DNA of 64,000 bases. It comes from Ampelomyces quisqualis. Lineage: Eukaryota; Ascomycota; Dothideomycetes; Pleosporales; Phaeosphaeriaceae. The notes under the pieces were generated by a model. It ran no database searches, was not told where the DNA came from, and saw nothing but the letters and a program-made list of their open reading frames with translations. The stretch lies in NCBI GenBank assembly GCA_018398575.1, contig JAGTXZ010000018.1, forward strand, positions 248,001 to 312,000, given 5' to 3'. Numbering within the stretch: position 1 is the stretch's first letter; each line of letters opens with the position of its first letter. Shown here piece by piece: positions 24,520 to 35,065 of the stretch. Made by a program: the position numbers and the translations under genes.

Positions 24520-24597
24520 GATACAACACGCACTCCTATATACCTCTAATACGTATCTAATTTAATCCTAATAGCTGTACCTACCTGCGTTGTTACA
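24520..24597 (+). repeat. 3' LTR of copy 1, second fragment
   Basis: Continues the LTR after copy 2 and ends TGTTACA. The first five bases, GATAC, match AATAC at 17419-17423 with one change and are the target duplication of copy 2. Confidence 0.92.
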
Positions 24598-24759
24598 ACG
24601 TTTAACACAGTAGATCTTAACGCCTACACTATAATATATTAAAATAAAATAGTCCTAGAGTAAAATCTACACTTTAGTTACTATTTCTTTAAAAAAAAAT
24701 ATAATATATTATCTAGTTAAAGTGCTAGAGCTTTAGCGAAAACAAGCCTTGGCAAAGAA

Positions 24760-24890
24760 CATTAAAAAGTTACAAACTTCACTGCCGTGCATCTCAGCAA
24801 CTAGAGCAGCTATAAAAATTCTGAATAGTGCGTTTTAAAGAGGGAATCAAGCTCTATATTTTAGGTTTTTTGAATAATTACGTAATCGCG
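24760..24890 (-). repeat. Internal inverted repeat, right arm
   Basis: Partner of the arm at 10254-10390, here less RIP-mutated. Together the arms flank the nested retrotransposon pair. Confidence 0.7.
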
Positions 24891-25075
24891 CGGGTAGGGC
24901 AGGTGGGTCCAGTAGATCAGGTGGATCAATTTGGGCGTTTTTGTCTAATTAGGCGGCCAGAACAAATAGGGGTAGCTAGGCACCGTAGACTACAGTTGAA
25001 AACTGTCTGGTCAACTGTTCTGACAATATCGCTAATGTTGCAGATGTTGCCAACGTTGTGTTTTCCTAACGTGCG

Positions 25076-26830
25076 CGTATGTAGAGTTTGCAAAGCTAAA
25101 TTTAAGGATTTGCATTATATTTACTACTACTAGTCTTAGAATAGGTATTAATATACTAGATGTTAAGCGAATAGTAACATAGCAGATTCCTATTACAAAA
25201 AGCCTTAGTAATCTATAGCAGTAGGCTAGGTAAGGCAGCTATAGTTTTAGTTAAAGAAGCTATATGTATATGTTTCTGCTGTATTAGTTATTTAGTATAT
25301 GTAGCAAATACAAGCCTAGCACTACGCCTGGTTAGAGTAAGGCAGCCTTGCAGGCTTAGTCTGCTGTTATGCTAGTAAAAAGCAAGAGGAGAAAGTATTA
25401 GCTTTCTAGTTAGTAGAAGCTGCAAGGTTATAGCTAGTTATTCTAAGTAACTTCTACTACACTTAGCAATGCATTAGATGTACAAGAAAACAGCTTACAA
25501 AATATATTAATATCCTAGGACGCTATAACATAGGACGCAGCCTAGAAAACTACAATACAGAACACTACAGCCTATAACGCCTCTTAGTTACTAGCTAAAC
25601 AGACTAGCGCTGTAACTAATTACTTCTAGACAAAGGCTAAGATAGAGGCACGTAACAGTGTGCCTCTATCTTAGTCTGCTATAGTTAATAGTAAGTGTTA
25701 CTGTAACAGTTTCTTGCGTAACCTTAGTAAATTTAATCTAAGTCTAAGTAAGTAACAAGTTGTAGACAAGTTAGTTTGCTGCTCTGCGTGCAACCTAGAT
25801 CTTAATCCTACTATTACGTACCTACTAGCTTGTCCTAAGGCATTAGTAGCTTTTTATGCTAGATTGTTAGCTGCTATAGTAACTAGTATTGTAGATGTGT
25901 TTGCTATTTGTTGTGCAACTAAGCTTTACTATTTTAGTAAATTCTAATATAAGCTACTTACTAGCGCGTATATACCTAGAGAGTGTAGGTAGAAGTTAAG
26001 TTAGGCCTTAGTAGACGTTAAGGAGGAGCGCTCTGTTCTAGGTAATACTAATTCTTTTGTTCTGTATAACTTTTATACACTATGCGCTAGTTTACAGTAC
26101 CTAACTGTATAAGATAAGTAGGCTAGAGAACAAGAAGTACTTCTTGTAGCCCTGCCGCAGCTTAAAGAGGTAGTTAACTTAGAGATAGAGTAAACTTAAG
26201 CAGACAGGGCTCTACGCAAGAAGTAGAAGAGTTGTAACTTATTACTAGTTACCTCTATAGTGTAGCGCGTTAATACAAAGAAGTCTTGTTGCTAACAAGA
26301 TAATAACACAGCTACTGCAGTTGCACAAGAAAAGGCTACGTTACTACTGCTATCTCTACCTAGAACTACTATCCTCTTAGGGTTAAAGCAATAACTATCT
26401 ATAACAAATTAAGCTCTCTTACAGTAGTAAGCAACCTTGCAACAGTAATTAACTTTGCAAGAACAAGCACTACTATAGTAGAATTTAAGGTCTTGCTAGG
26501 TTACTACACCTGCTGCTTTGCTACTACTATTATTTCTTATAGTTCTAATTCTAACTCTTACACTAACGCGTAGCACTGCTCTTAGATTAAAAAGACGTGT
26601 CCTAACGCCTAAAGGTAGGAAATTGTATAGTGCCTAGCTATATAAGTAGTTAGATAGAGTAATTTTGCTGCAGCATGTGTAGATAAACTAGCCTTTGCAG
26701 AGGTCTTGTTTGTAGCGCAGGCTCTACCTACAGTTACGTCTAGGCTGCAGTTGCGTTTGTTGTTACATTTGCAGATAGAGTAGCAAGAGGCAGAGTAGTA
26801 AGAGTTAAGGTAAAAAGGCACTAGGCAGCT
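25076..26830 (+). pseudogene. RecQ-like helicase gene, C-terminal part, RIP-inactivated
   Basis: Continues the frame that breaks at 10025. It opens with YVEFAKLNLRICIIF, then TTTSLRIGINILDVKRIVT, then SNLQQQARQGSYSF, which match helicase motif V (ATTSLGMGINIxDV) and motif VI (QRxGRxGR) after RIP changes. A long tail of more than 400 codons follows with Cys pairs (VCCSACNLDLNP near 25,770-25,800) and a Gln-rich stretch near 26,390-26,480. The frame is free of indels to about 26,830; whether the protein ended there or ran on to about 27,200 is unclear. Same gene as 8857-10025. Confidence 0.65.
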
Positions 26831-27714
26831 AGCACGTTCTTGCTTAACGCCTTTAGCAAAGTATAGAAATTTCTTAGAGAAGCTAATAGTGCTGCTACTG
26901 TTCTTCTTATAGTTCTAATACTTAGCCTACTGTTTAGAATTGCAGGGTATACAGGACTTGTTAACAGGGGTGTACTTAAGACAGTTACACTTTTTTGTGT
27001 ATTTACACTTAATATTTTAGCCTATATATAGCAAGCATTTTGTATAGCCTTGTTGCGTCTCTTTTAAGGCTCTATAGACACCTTCTCTTAGAACATATTT
27101 ATATATATACTTAAAGCAGAGCAAGAGTATAGAGCTATTAATAGTGTTAAAGAGATGTATAAGCGTTTCTTGTAGTTTGTTAAGTTAACCTATATACTTG
27201 TTGCAAATAAACTAAAAAGCTGTTCTAACACGTGCCTCTTAGGCTACTATTCTTATCTCTATAGTTAGGATGTTGCAGATGTTAAGATAGGTAACCTTTG
27301 TAGGCTTATTTAATAAGGTTGTAGGCTTATTTAATAAGAACGCAACAAGTCTCTTCTTCTAGTTTATTAGTTAACAAAATATAAAGTAATTGTTGTCTGC
27401 ATTAAGAACTCTGTTATAGACGTTAACTAGTGCGTGTGCAGCTAACAATACTAATAATAATTAAGAATATAAACTATGCTTAAGAGGGTAATAGATAGCT
27501 TAGTAACATAGACAGAGCTTGCGCAGGTAGGCTTAACAGGGAACGCATAGTAATTGTGCCTGTAGGTAATATTAACAAGAGAGACGCCTTAAGTAGTAAC
27601 CTAGCTAGCATAAGGTTAAGACATTATATAAGCTCTCTAATAGCGTGCTAACTGAAAGTAGTAGCAGCAACCCTGCTGTCTTTACTGTTAACACTAGCCT
27701 ATTAACCTAAGAGT
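26831..27714. other. RIP-mutated DNA beyond the helicase tail
   Basis: Two overlapping plus-strand frames look partly coding up to about 27,200. I cannot tell whether they are the end of the helicase or another gene. A 24-base tandem duplication sits at about 27,298-27,345. No domain recognised. Confidence 0.35.
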
Positions 27715-27870
27715 TACTAATTGGCCCTAGAGTGCCCTAGAGTTGCCTAGAGTTAGTAAAAGCAGGTCTAGCGTATGTAATTGGCTCTAAAGTACCCTAG
27801 AGTTGCTAACTAGCCTTAGAATTGTCTAGAGTTAGTAAAAGCAAGTCTAGCGTATGTAATTGGCTCTAGA
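27715..27870 (-). repeat. Second AACTCTAGG-type repeat cluster
   Basis: Copies mainly of CCCTAGAGTT, the reverse orientation of the left cluster. A unit of about 75 bp containing AGCAAGTCTAGCGTATGTAA is duplicated here. Confidence 0.7.
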
Positions 27871-28839
27871 GTTGCACTAAGTAGAGTAGTATCTAGCCTA
27901 CTAGATGTAAGTAGTAAAAGTAATAGTAATAATAAGATTACAGCCTTATTAGTTTAGAGTATATAGAAACTTATAGGTGTTAGCAGACTTAATTCTTTAT
28001 AACTACTACTACTATAGCAGTAGCAGCAACAATAATATGCTTGCCCCTGCCTACCTTTTGCTTGCCCTTTTCTTTACTCTCTTAGGTAACATCTACTTAT
28101 ATACAGAGGTAATAGGCGTTACTGCTACTACTATCTCTTAGGGTATAACGCGTAGTAGCGCAATTACCTAGGTCTTTATGCTGTAAGTAGTAAATGTATA
28201 GGATAAGCTTACCTTAAATAGTAGCTAAATCTATAATTACACCTTATTGCTACTTGCAGAAGTTGCCTAAATAAATGCTAATTATATAGTAGCCTGCCTG
28301 CCTACTCTACCTGCGCGCCTTGCCCTTGCCCTTACGCGCCTTAAGCTAGCCCTTTAGAGATTAAGAAGAGAAAGAAGAGCAAGAAGGCGCCTTGCGCTAC
28401 TAATAGGCAGTTTATAGCAGCCTTGCCTACTGCTACAGCCTTGCCTACTACACTACTACTACTACTACTGCTGCTCTTGCTCTTGCCTACTCTGCTCTTG
28501 CCTACCTTGCTCTTACCTACTCTACTATTACCTACTCTACTACTATTACTATTGCTGTCTACCTAAAGGGCAAATTTAGAAGAGAAAAAGGAGAACAATA
28601 ATAGGATAGGGGCCTTTAGGCTACAGTTTGGCTATTCCTTCTCTCTACTATATGTATTACATTTCTAGATAGTTATCTAGATACTTAAGTATCTATAACT
28701 AACAAATGCCTGTAGTTCTAATACTTCTAAGTCTTAGTCTTTGCTGTAGTCTTTGTTTAAGTTAGCTCTAACAGCGTGTGTTCCTTAAGTTCTCTGCTTA
28801 GGTAAACTAGTAAACAAACAATAAGATTTTGTTTATTGC
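27871..28839. other. RIP-mutated DNA, no gene recognised
   Basis: It contains low-complexity runs of CTACT and CTTGCC units near 28,380-28,560. No frame stays coherent on either strand under stop read-through. Confidence 0.5.
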
Positions 28840-29230
28840 AATTACTAGTATTATACTAGTAATACTATATATAATGCCTTTGTAACGCAAGGTAAGCAGA
28901 ATACAGTTAACTATGTTAGCTATATTATAGAGTCTAAGCTTAGTATAAAGCTTAATAGTAAACAGGCGTGTGCTAGGTATTGCGCCTACAACCTTAAGTT
29001 TAAGTGCTAGGTCTACAATTCTACTAAGGCTAAAGGCTAGATTAAGGTATCTGCAGGCTGTGCTTACTGCTAGTTATAAGGAGATAAGTGCTCCTTATTA
29101 ACTTGTTAGCTAGCAGGTTAGTCTTAGGGAGTAGTCCTGCCTTCTTCTTAGGCATAGTTAGCACTAACTGTGTTTGCACAGCTAGGTCTACTGTTGCTGC
29201 TAATATACCTAGCGCTAGCTCTAGCTTTAC
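28840..29230 (+). pseudogene. Cys-cluster protein frame, RIP-inactivated
   Basis: About 125 codons open under read-through. The core contains CAYNLKFKC and, after a basic spacer, CAYCQLQGDKC. The second half has the same C-x2-C-x6-C spacing as the antisense ORF of the retrotransposons, and the KF(R/K) context before it is shared. The two may belong to one family of fungal transposon-borne zinc-cluster proteins. Ends not determined. Confidence 0.45.
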
Positions 29231-29317
29231 TACAAGGTAGTTTCTGGATGTACTACCTAAGGTAGCAGAAGTAGTATTGTGTAGAGTAAGGCTTTTATGC
29301 CCTAGAATTTAATATTT

Positions 29318-29570
29318 AGATAACTACCTTCTTTGTGCAGCGCGTTAATATCTGCCCTAGCTAGTTAGAGTAGCTGTACAGCAAAACAAACTAGGTGTTA
29401 GTAATAGGCTAACTATGCAAGTTAGAGCTCTAGTTAGGATCTATAAGATAGTGTAGTACGTAGATAACTATTAGCTTTGTGCTTTTTGTTAATATCTGCT
29501 CTAGCTGGTTAGAGTAGCTGTATAGCAAAACAAACTAGGTGTTAGTAATAGGTAAACTGCGCAAGTTGTA
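29318..29570 (+). repeat. 144-bp tandem duplication
   Basis: AGATAACTA at 29318 and 29462 start two copies that share the segment from TTAATATCTG to TAGGTGTTAGTAATAGG with mostly transition differences. Non-coding. Confidence 0.75.
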
Positions 29571-29699
29571 GCTAAGCTGCTATAACAGGCTGCAGCTTGT
29601 AGGTTTTAGAGTAGATAGACCTTGTTAATAGAAATCTATAGACACTATAATGTGCTGTAATTTAACTTCTATGTGTAACATATAACCTCTGTGTATAAC

Positions 29700-30180
29700 G
29701 TAAGCTAATTAGCCTTAATAGATAACACTATATAACTCTAGGGCTAACAAATAACTCTAGGCAACTCTAGAGCTAATAGCTAATAAATAATATAGGCTAA
29801 CAAGCTAATAGACGTAGACAAGCCAATAGATAAGCTAATAGATAGATTAATAGATAACTCTAGCTAACTCTAGAGCCAACAAATAACTCTAGGCAACTCT
29901 AGAGCTAATAGTTAATAGGTAACCTAGGCTAATAAGCTAATAGATAAGCTAATAGATTAATAGGTAACTCTAGGGCTAGTAGGTAACTCTAGGGCTAATA
30001 GGTAACTCTAGGGCTAATGGCAGATAGGTAACCTAGGCTGATAAGCCGATAGATAAGCGGATAGATAAGCTAATAGATAAGCTAGTAGATTAATAGATAA
30101 CTCTAGGGCCAATAGGTAACTCTAGGTAACTCTAGGGCCAATAGGTAACTCTAGGTAACTCTAGGGCTAATAAACAGCCC
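29700..30180 (+). repeat. Largest AACTCTAGG-type repeat cluster
   Basis: Dozens of units such as GGTAACTCTAGGGCTAATA alternate with GATAAGCTAATAGAT units over nearly 500 bp. It lies roughly midway between the helicase and DUF6589-like genes of the outer element. Confidence 0.8.
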
Positions 30181-30260
30181 TTGTTCTTAGGCAATTGCTG
30201 TGCTAAGCCCTGTAGCAATAGTATATAAACTTATCCTTTCTTCCTCCTTCTATCTTTCCT

Positions 30261-30345
30261 TCTCTATCTTTATTTGCTTGCTTTAATAGCTTAAAGTGTT
30301 ACTAGAACACTTTAAGCTGTTAAAGTAAGCAAATAAAGATAGAGA
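30261..30345. repeat. Near-perfect 85-bp palindrome
   Basis: Two 40-bp arms (30261-30300 and 30306-30345) with a 5-base loop. The arms differ at two positions, both transitions as RIP would cause, so the ancestral arms were probably identical. It lies between the largest short-repeat cluster and the tandem array. Confidence 0.88.
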
Positions 30346-30567
30346 AGAACTTAATGTCTCTTAGGGATAGGCAGAGAACAGTGTTAAATTGTTTACAGCT
30401 AAAGTTGCAGTTAACAAAATGCTTAGGGCTTAACAAGAGGCTTGTTTTGTCTTAAAGACGTTATAGAGGATATCTAACAACTGCTTAGTAAAGGCTAACA
30501 GTCCTAGATAGCAGATAGAGATGCAAACAATGTTAGGCAAGAATGCTACGCAGTAGGCTTTAGTAAT

Positions 30568-31340
30568 AGCTTGCTATTAAACGTAAAGTTACAGTAGAAA
30601 GTAACGTTTTAACAGAGTGTAGCTGTTTAGCTTAACCTGTCCCTCTTTGCCTCTCTAGTTCTTAGCTAGGCTTGCTATTAAAAGTAAAGTTGTGGCAGAG
30701 AGTAACGTTTTAACAGAGTACAGCTGTTTAGCTTAACCTGTCCCTCTCTACTGCTTCTCTGCTACTCTAGTCCTTAGCTAGGCTTGCTATTAAAAGTAAA
30801 GTCGCAGCGGAGAGTAACGTTTTAACAGAGTGCAGCTGTTTAGCTTAACCTGTCTCTCTCTGCTGCTTCTCTACTACTCTAGTTCTTAGCTAGGCTTGCT
30901 ATTAAAAGTAAAGTTGCAGTAGAGAGTAACGTTAGATAGTTTGTTAAGCAGCTGTTTAGCTTAAACTGTTACTCTCTACTGCTCTAGTCTTTAGCTAGGC
31001 TTGCTATTAAAAGTAAAGTTGCAGTAGAGAGTAACGTTAGATAGTTTGTTAAGCAGCTGTTTAGCTTAAACTATTACCCTCTGCTACTCTAGTCCTTAGC
31101 TAGGCTTGCTATTAAAAGTAAAGTTGCGGCAGAGAGTAACAGTTTAGCAGTGTGCGGCTGTTTAGCTTAAAGCTAGCCCTCTGCTGCTCTAATCCTTAGC
31201 TAGGCTTGCTATTAAAAGTAAAGTCGCAGCAGAGAGTAACAGTTTAGTAATGTGCAGCTGTTTGGCTTAAAGCTAGCCTAGAAACTAAAGCCTAATTGTT
31301 AGCTAGACTTGCTATTAAAAGTAAAGTTGCAGCAAAGAGT
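30568..31340 (+). repeat. Tandem array of eight units of about 100-112 bp
   Basis: Each unit starts with GCTTGCTATTAAA; starts are at about 30568, 30670, 30782, 30894, 30999, 31104, 31204 and 31307. Each also holds AGAGAGTAAC and GCTGTTTAGCTTAA. Units differ by transitions and small length changes. Not coding in any frame. Confidence 0.85.
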
Positions 31341-31854
31341 CTAGCATCTAATTAAGCCTTAATATACTTTATAACTACAGCTAGCAAGACCTAACTCTCC
31401 TTGTCTTCTTAGTACTGCTGTAGCGCAATCTTGTTAACTAGAACGTCTACTTTTACCTTTAGAATCTTAGTAGTAATTGCTATGTTAACTAGGCCGCCTA
31501 TAGGTAAGGTTAAGTTTAAGTAGAAGTAGAGACGCCTTAACTATATAAGAACTACAAAATATAAGCAACTAATAGTTATATATTAAGTAACGTTAGCTTA
31601 CCTTATTAAAGAGCCTGCTACCCTAACACTACTATTGCGTCTACTTAACACAGCGTACTTACTTAAGCAGGTAGAGTAGCATAATTTAAACGCATACTTG
31701 TACAAATGTTACTTTAGGTATTTTTTTTAGCGTTAGACGTAGCTTCTATTTGAATCTAAGACAGATTAAAGACTAGGATACCTTTTTTTTAGCAAAAGTT
31801 ATGCAACTACTATACTGTTAACAAACAAACTTAGCTAATTTTAAGCACGCTAGG

Positions 31855-31940
31855 CAACTCTAGGGCCTACTACAGCCTAAGCAGGTAATACAGGTGTAAC
31901 TCTAGGGCCAATAATTAAGTAGGCGTAACTCTAGGACTAA
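31855..31940 (+). repeat. Small AACTCTAGGGC cluster
   Basis: Three copies of AACTCTAGG(G/A)C in less than 90 bp, directly before the 3' end of the DUF6589-like gene. Confidence 0.65.
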
Positions 31941-31956
31941 TAATAGAACAGGCGTA

Positions 31957-34900
31957 TTAAGAGAAGTTAACAACCTCTACACCTGCTGTTAGGTCTAAGG
32001 CAGCTAGATCTAAGCTAGTTGTATTAATAGTGTTAAACTTACTATATACTAGAGCAGCAAATAATTTAATATCTACAAAGCTATTAAAATTATATAGGGC
32101 CTTGTCTGCGTTAAGAGTACCTAGGATACTAGGCAGTGTTAACAATTACTGCACGCAATTAAGATTAAACTGCACAACCTAGTCTTCTAATACGCTTATA
32201 CCTGTGTGTATAATATTATAAGAGTTAAACTGTTTTGCTAGTCTAGACGTTTAGACCTGTAGAGATACATAGTTACTTTAATACAAGTTCTAGGTAAAGA
32301 AGAACATGTTAGGAATTGCAGCAGCAGACGTATAGGCTTCTAATATAGCCTTTCTATACATATCTTTAAACTAATTGCAAACGCTTTAGATCTAAGTATT
32401 ACATAGCGCTATACGCTTAAATACAAGCTTAATATTGTAAGTTAAGTTCTTAAAGTTATAGAGATTAAGTTTACAGTAGTTGTTAAGATGCTCTAACGCA
32501 AGGTTAATTAGCTTAAAAGTATCTGCTCTTCTAAGCTAGTTAACTAACCTAGAAGCTAGAATAGCTTACTGCAACTCCTTAGTGCTAGCATCTAACAGGA
32601 GGTAGTAATACTGTAATATCTCTTAGCTATAGTTGTGTTAAGACGCGCTATAGAAGACTACAATTAAGAGATCTACTATTTGTTAGAGCAAACTAATATT
32701 ACTACGCTTAACTACTTGCTAGATAGTAAGAAACAGCTTAACCTTTTGCAACATGCAACATATTATCTAGAAGTTAACGTCTATAGTAGTACTATTATTG
32801 TCCTAAGTAGCGCAAGTAAACGTAACACGCTACAAATTGTCTACTATCTTTAGAAACTTTATAGGTTAAAGGCTACTAATAATAGCGTCTATCTTGTCCT
32901 TGCAGCTAGTCTTGTTGCGCCTAGTAAGGAGAAGCTTGCGTCTCTACAGGGCATTGTAGAACATAGCAGCTATACAAGACGTGTAGCCTTAGATAATAAT
33001 AGGCTCTATTACATAGTACTTAATGTTATTCTAGGACCCTATAGTATAGTTCTACAACTAAGCATTACTAGTAAGCGTATGTAACGTAGACTTCCTGTTA
33101 CTAGCAGCAAAATAGGTTTAGACAATAGTAAACACAAGGTTTATCTAGATATAGAACTAGGCTAGTACTCTAAGCATCTATTGTTGCTTATTATAACTAA
33201 GCCTAGTATAAGCCTGCTCTTGCTAGACTGCTTGTATATTCTAGGCTGTAAGCTAGTTGCTATAAACAAGAAACAATCTCTTGCTAAAGTTATCCTGTTA
33301 ACTAGGACTACTAGCTACCTTTAACCTAAGTTAGGTCTTGTAGATGTTATTATAGATAGCATAAGTACTCTTAATAGTACTCTTATCTGTAGTAATACTA
33401 GCAAACTACTAATACTCTAACTTCTGCGCTAGTAATTGCTTAAGTGTTAAGAACAATAGGTAGCTGTTGTTGCTGTTAAAGACGCGCTCTATAGCAGATA
33501 GATAAAGCTACTTAATAGCGTTAGCAATAAGACTCTGTGTAATATTAGACCTAATCTTGTCTAAATTAATAACGCTAGGCAAGCAAAGGATATCCTTAAG
33601 GCAAAGCAGTACAGTACAATTATATATATTCTAAGTTAGCCTACCTTTAGGCATGTTTCTAGATATAACATATATAGTGTTTGTGTATAACTTCTGTTAA
33701 CTTGTGTAGCCTGCCTTCTTATACTGTTTGCAATCTACAAAATTAATATTATTGTACGCTACTACAGCACGCTAGTTATACGCACAAGCTTTTAACTAAG
33801 CCTAATTATCTAAAGTTAGCTATAGAGCTGCTAAGAGGCCCTAGAGTTATACAGAGACCTACAGAGCTTATAACAATTAGCTCTAAAGTAACCTAGAGTT
33901 ATATAAAGACCTATAGGTATAGGGCTAAAAGGCCTAAGAGTTACAGAAAGAGGCAGATATACGCACCTTAGTATACGTAGTAACTCTAGCTATAGTTGTA
34001 TTTGCGTAATAGTAGCTGTAACAAAGCCTAAGCCTAGAAAGTGTCTTAATAACCTAATAAGGCATGCCTAAGCTAATAAGGTAGACATTAAGATATAATA
34101 ATATTGTAGTAGATAATATCCTTGCCTATAAGTAACACACTATACTAGTAATAGCAAACAACTTCTAGTCCTCTACCTTCTATCTGTTATAGGTAAGATA
34201 TAATATACGCGCCTTCTAGAGATGCCTAAGTACTACACGTAAGAGTTTAAACTAAGTAGGCGCTATAGCCTGTACAACGTAAGACCTAGACTTAAAGTTA
34301 ATTGTGTCTAGATGCATATCTATAGTAAACTGCCTAAACAGTAGTAAGTAGACTAACAGGTTAAGCTCTTTTGTATACATAGAGGTAATGTTAACGCCTA
34401 GAGTTATATCTGCTACAGCGTCCTTTACAGCGTTACTGCTTACAACATATCTAAAGATCCTGCAGCACATCTAGACACTTTAGTACTATTAGTAACTAAT
34501 CTTAACATTGTAGCTGTCTACTTTAACTTAAGCCTTAACTAGCTCTTTAAACGTCTATTATATGTCCTGCAGCGTTACTACTACAGCCTAGAGTTTGCAG
34601 GCCTAGTTAAGACAATCTTAGCCTCTATTAAGACAGCTGTTATTAATAGTACTACTATTACTATCTAGCGTGTTAGTGTCCTTGTTGCTACTATCCTCTT
34701 TAGGCAGCGCTATAACTATATTGTTGCTATTACTATAATCTAGTGCCTATACTAGTAATAACAGCGTAGGTATTAACAACAATAGTAAAGAAGTTAGTAG
34801 ATAGGCTAGGTACGCTAAAAGTAAGTTAGTTTAAATAAGTATTAGCGTAAGTCCTAACGCGCTAAAAGGACTTTGTAGTAGCAACGTTAATAGCGCATTT
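31957..34900 (-). pseudogene. DUF6589-like protein gene, RIP-inactivated
   Basis: A minus-strand frame runs almost 3 kb under stop read-through. Features that recall DUF6589 proteins, a large fungal family linked to repeats: GMPYQVIKTLSRLRLCYSY (about 34,050), AYNNINFVDCKQYKKAGYTS (about 33,720-33,780) in place of the family's DNxN and following segment, and near the C-terminus ELQQAILASRLVN and LEHLNNYCKLN (about 32,450-32,600). It starts near the right terminal repeat and ends among short repeats. The family assignment is from memory of its pattern. The biochemical function of DUF6589 is not known to me. Confidence 0.55.
33825..33960 (-). repeat. CCCTAGAGTTATA repeats within the DUF6589-like region
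   Basis: Four related units of GAGGCCCTAGAGTTATA type. They interrupt the DUF6589-like frame, so they may mark an intron, a later insertion or a gene boundary. Confidence 0.5.
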
Positions 34901-35065
34901 AACAAGCTATCTATTTTAATATTAAATAGATAATGTAGAATAGAGCTAAGACTTTTAAATAGTAGTAGTCTTAAGAATATTAGGCGTTGTAGCAAGGGTA
35001 ATGTATTGCGTTGCGTTTAGAGTACTGCCTTACTAAGATTAAGACAGTTTCCTACTAAACGCTAA

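Larger units (their letters stand above)
10401..24597 (+). mobile_element. Chromovirus-type Ty3/Gypsy LTR retrotransposon, copy 1 (host of copy 2)
   Basis: Flanked by a perfect 5-bp target duplication ACGTT (10396-10400 and 24598-24602). The 5' LTR is 10401-10699; the 3' LTR is 17198-17423 plus 24520-24597, split by copy 2. Interior 10700-17197 is 6498 bp. Order of domains is gag with a zinc knuckle, reverse transcriptase, RNase H, integrase, chromodomain, then an antisense frame. Polymerase order and chromodomain place it with Ty3/Gypsy chromoviruses. All frames carry RIP-type stops. Confidence 0.92.
10026..25071. mobile_element. Small inserted element (about 0.85 kb without the retrotransposons)
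   Basis: This DNA separates the two halves of the helicase frame; removing it joins them in frame. It begins (CG)TTAGAAAAA and ends TTTTCCTAACG, a short inverted terminus, and TGCG occurs on both sides (10022-10025 and 25072-25075). Only 10026-10400 and 24603-25071 belong to it; the rest is the retrotransposon pair. It contains a longer internal inverted repeat. A 101-codon frame inside (24828-25133) runs across the right boundary and looks accidental. Type unknown; size and structure resemble a non-autonomous DNA element. Confidence 0.5.

Noticed and set aside
24828..25133. 101-codon plus frame in the block
   Set aside because: It spans the junction of the small element and the helicase, in a different frame from the helicase, and has no recognisable domain.
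8680..30180. AACTCTAGG repeats as telomere sequence
   Set aside because: The core is CTCTAGGG rather than TTAGGG, spacing is irregular and both orientations are mixed, with genes on both sides.
30568..31340. CRISPR-like array
   Set aside because: Units are fully repetitive without unique spacers of constant length, and the genome is eukaryotic.
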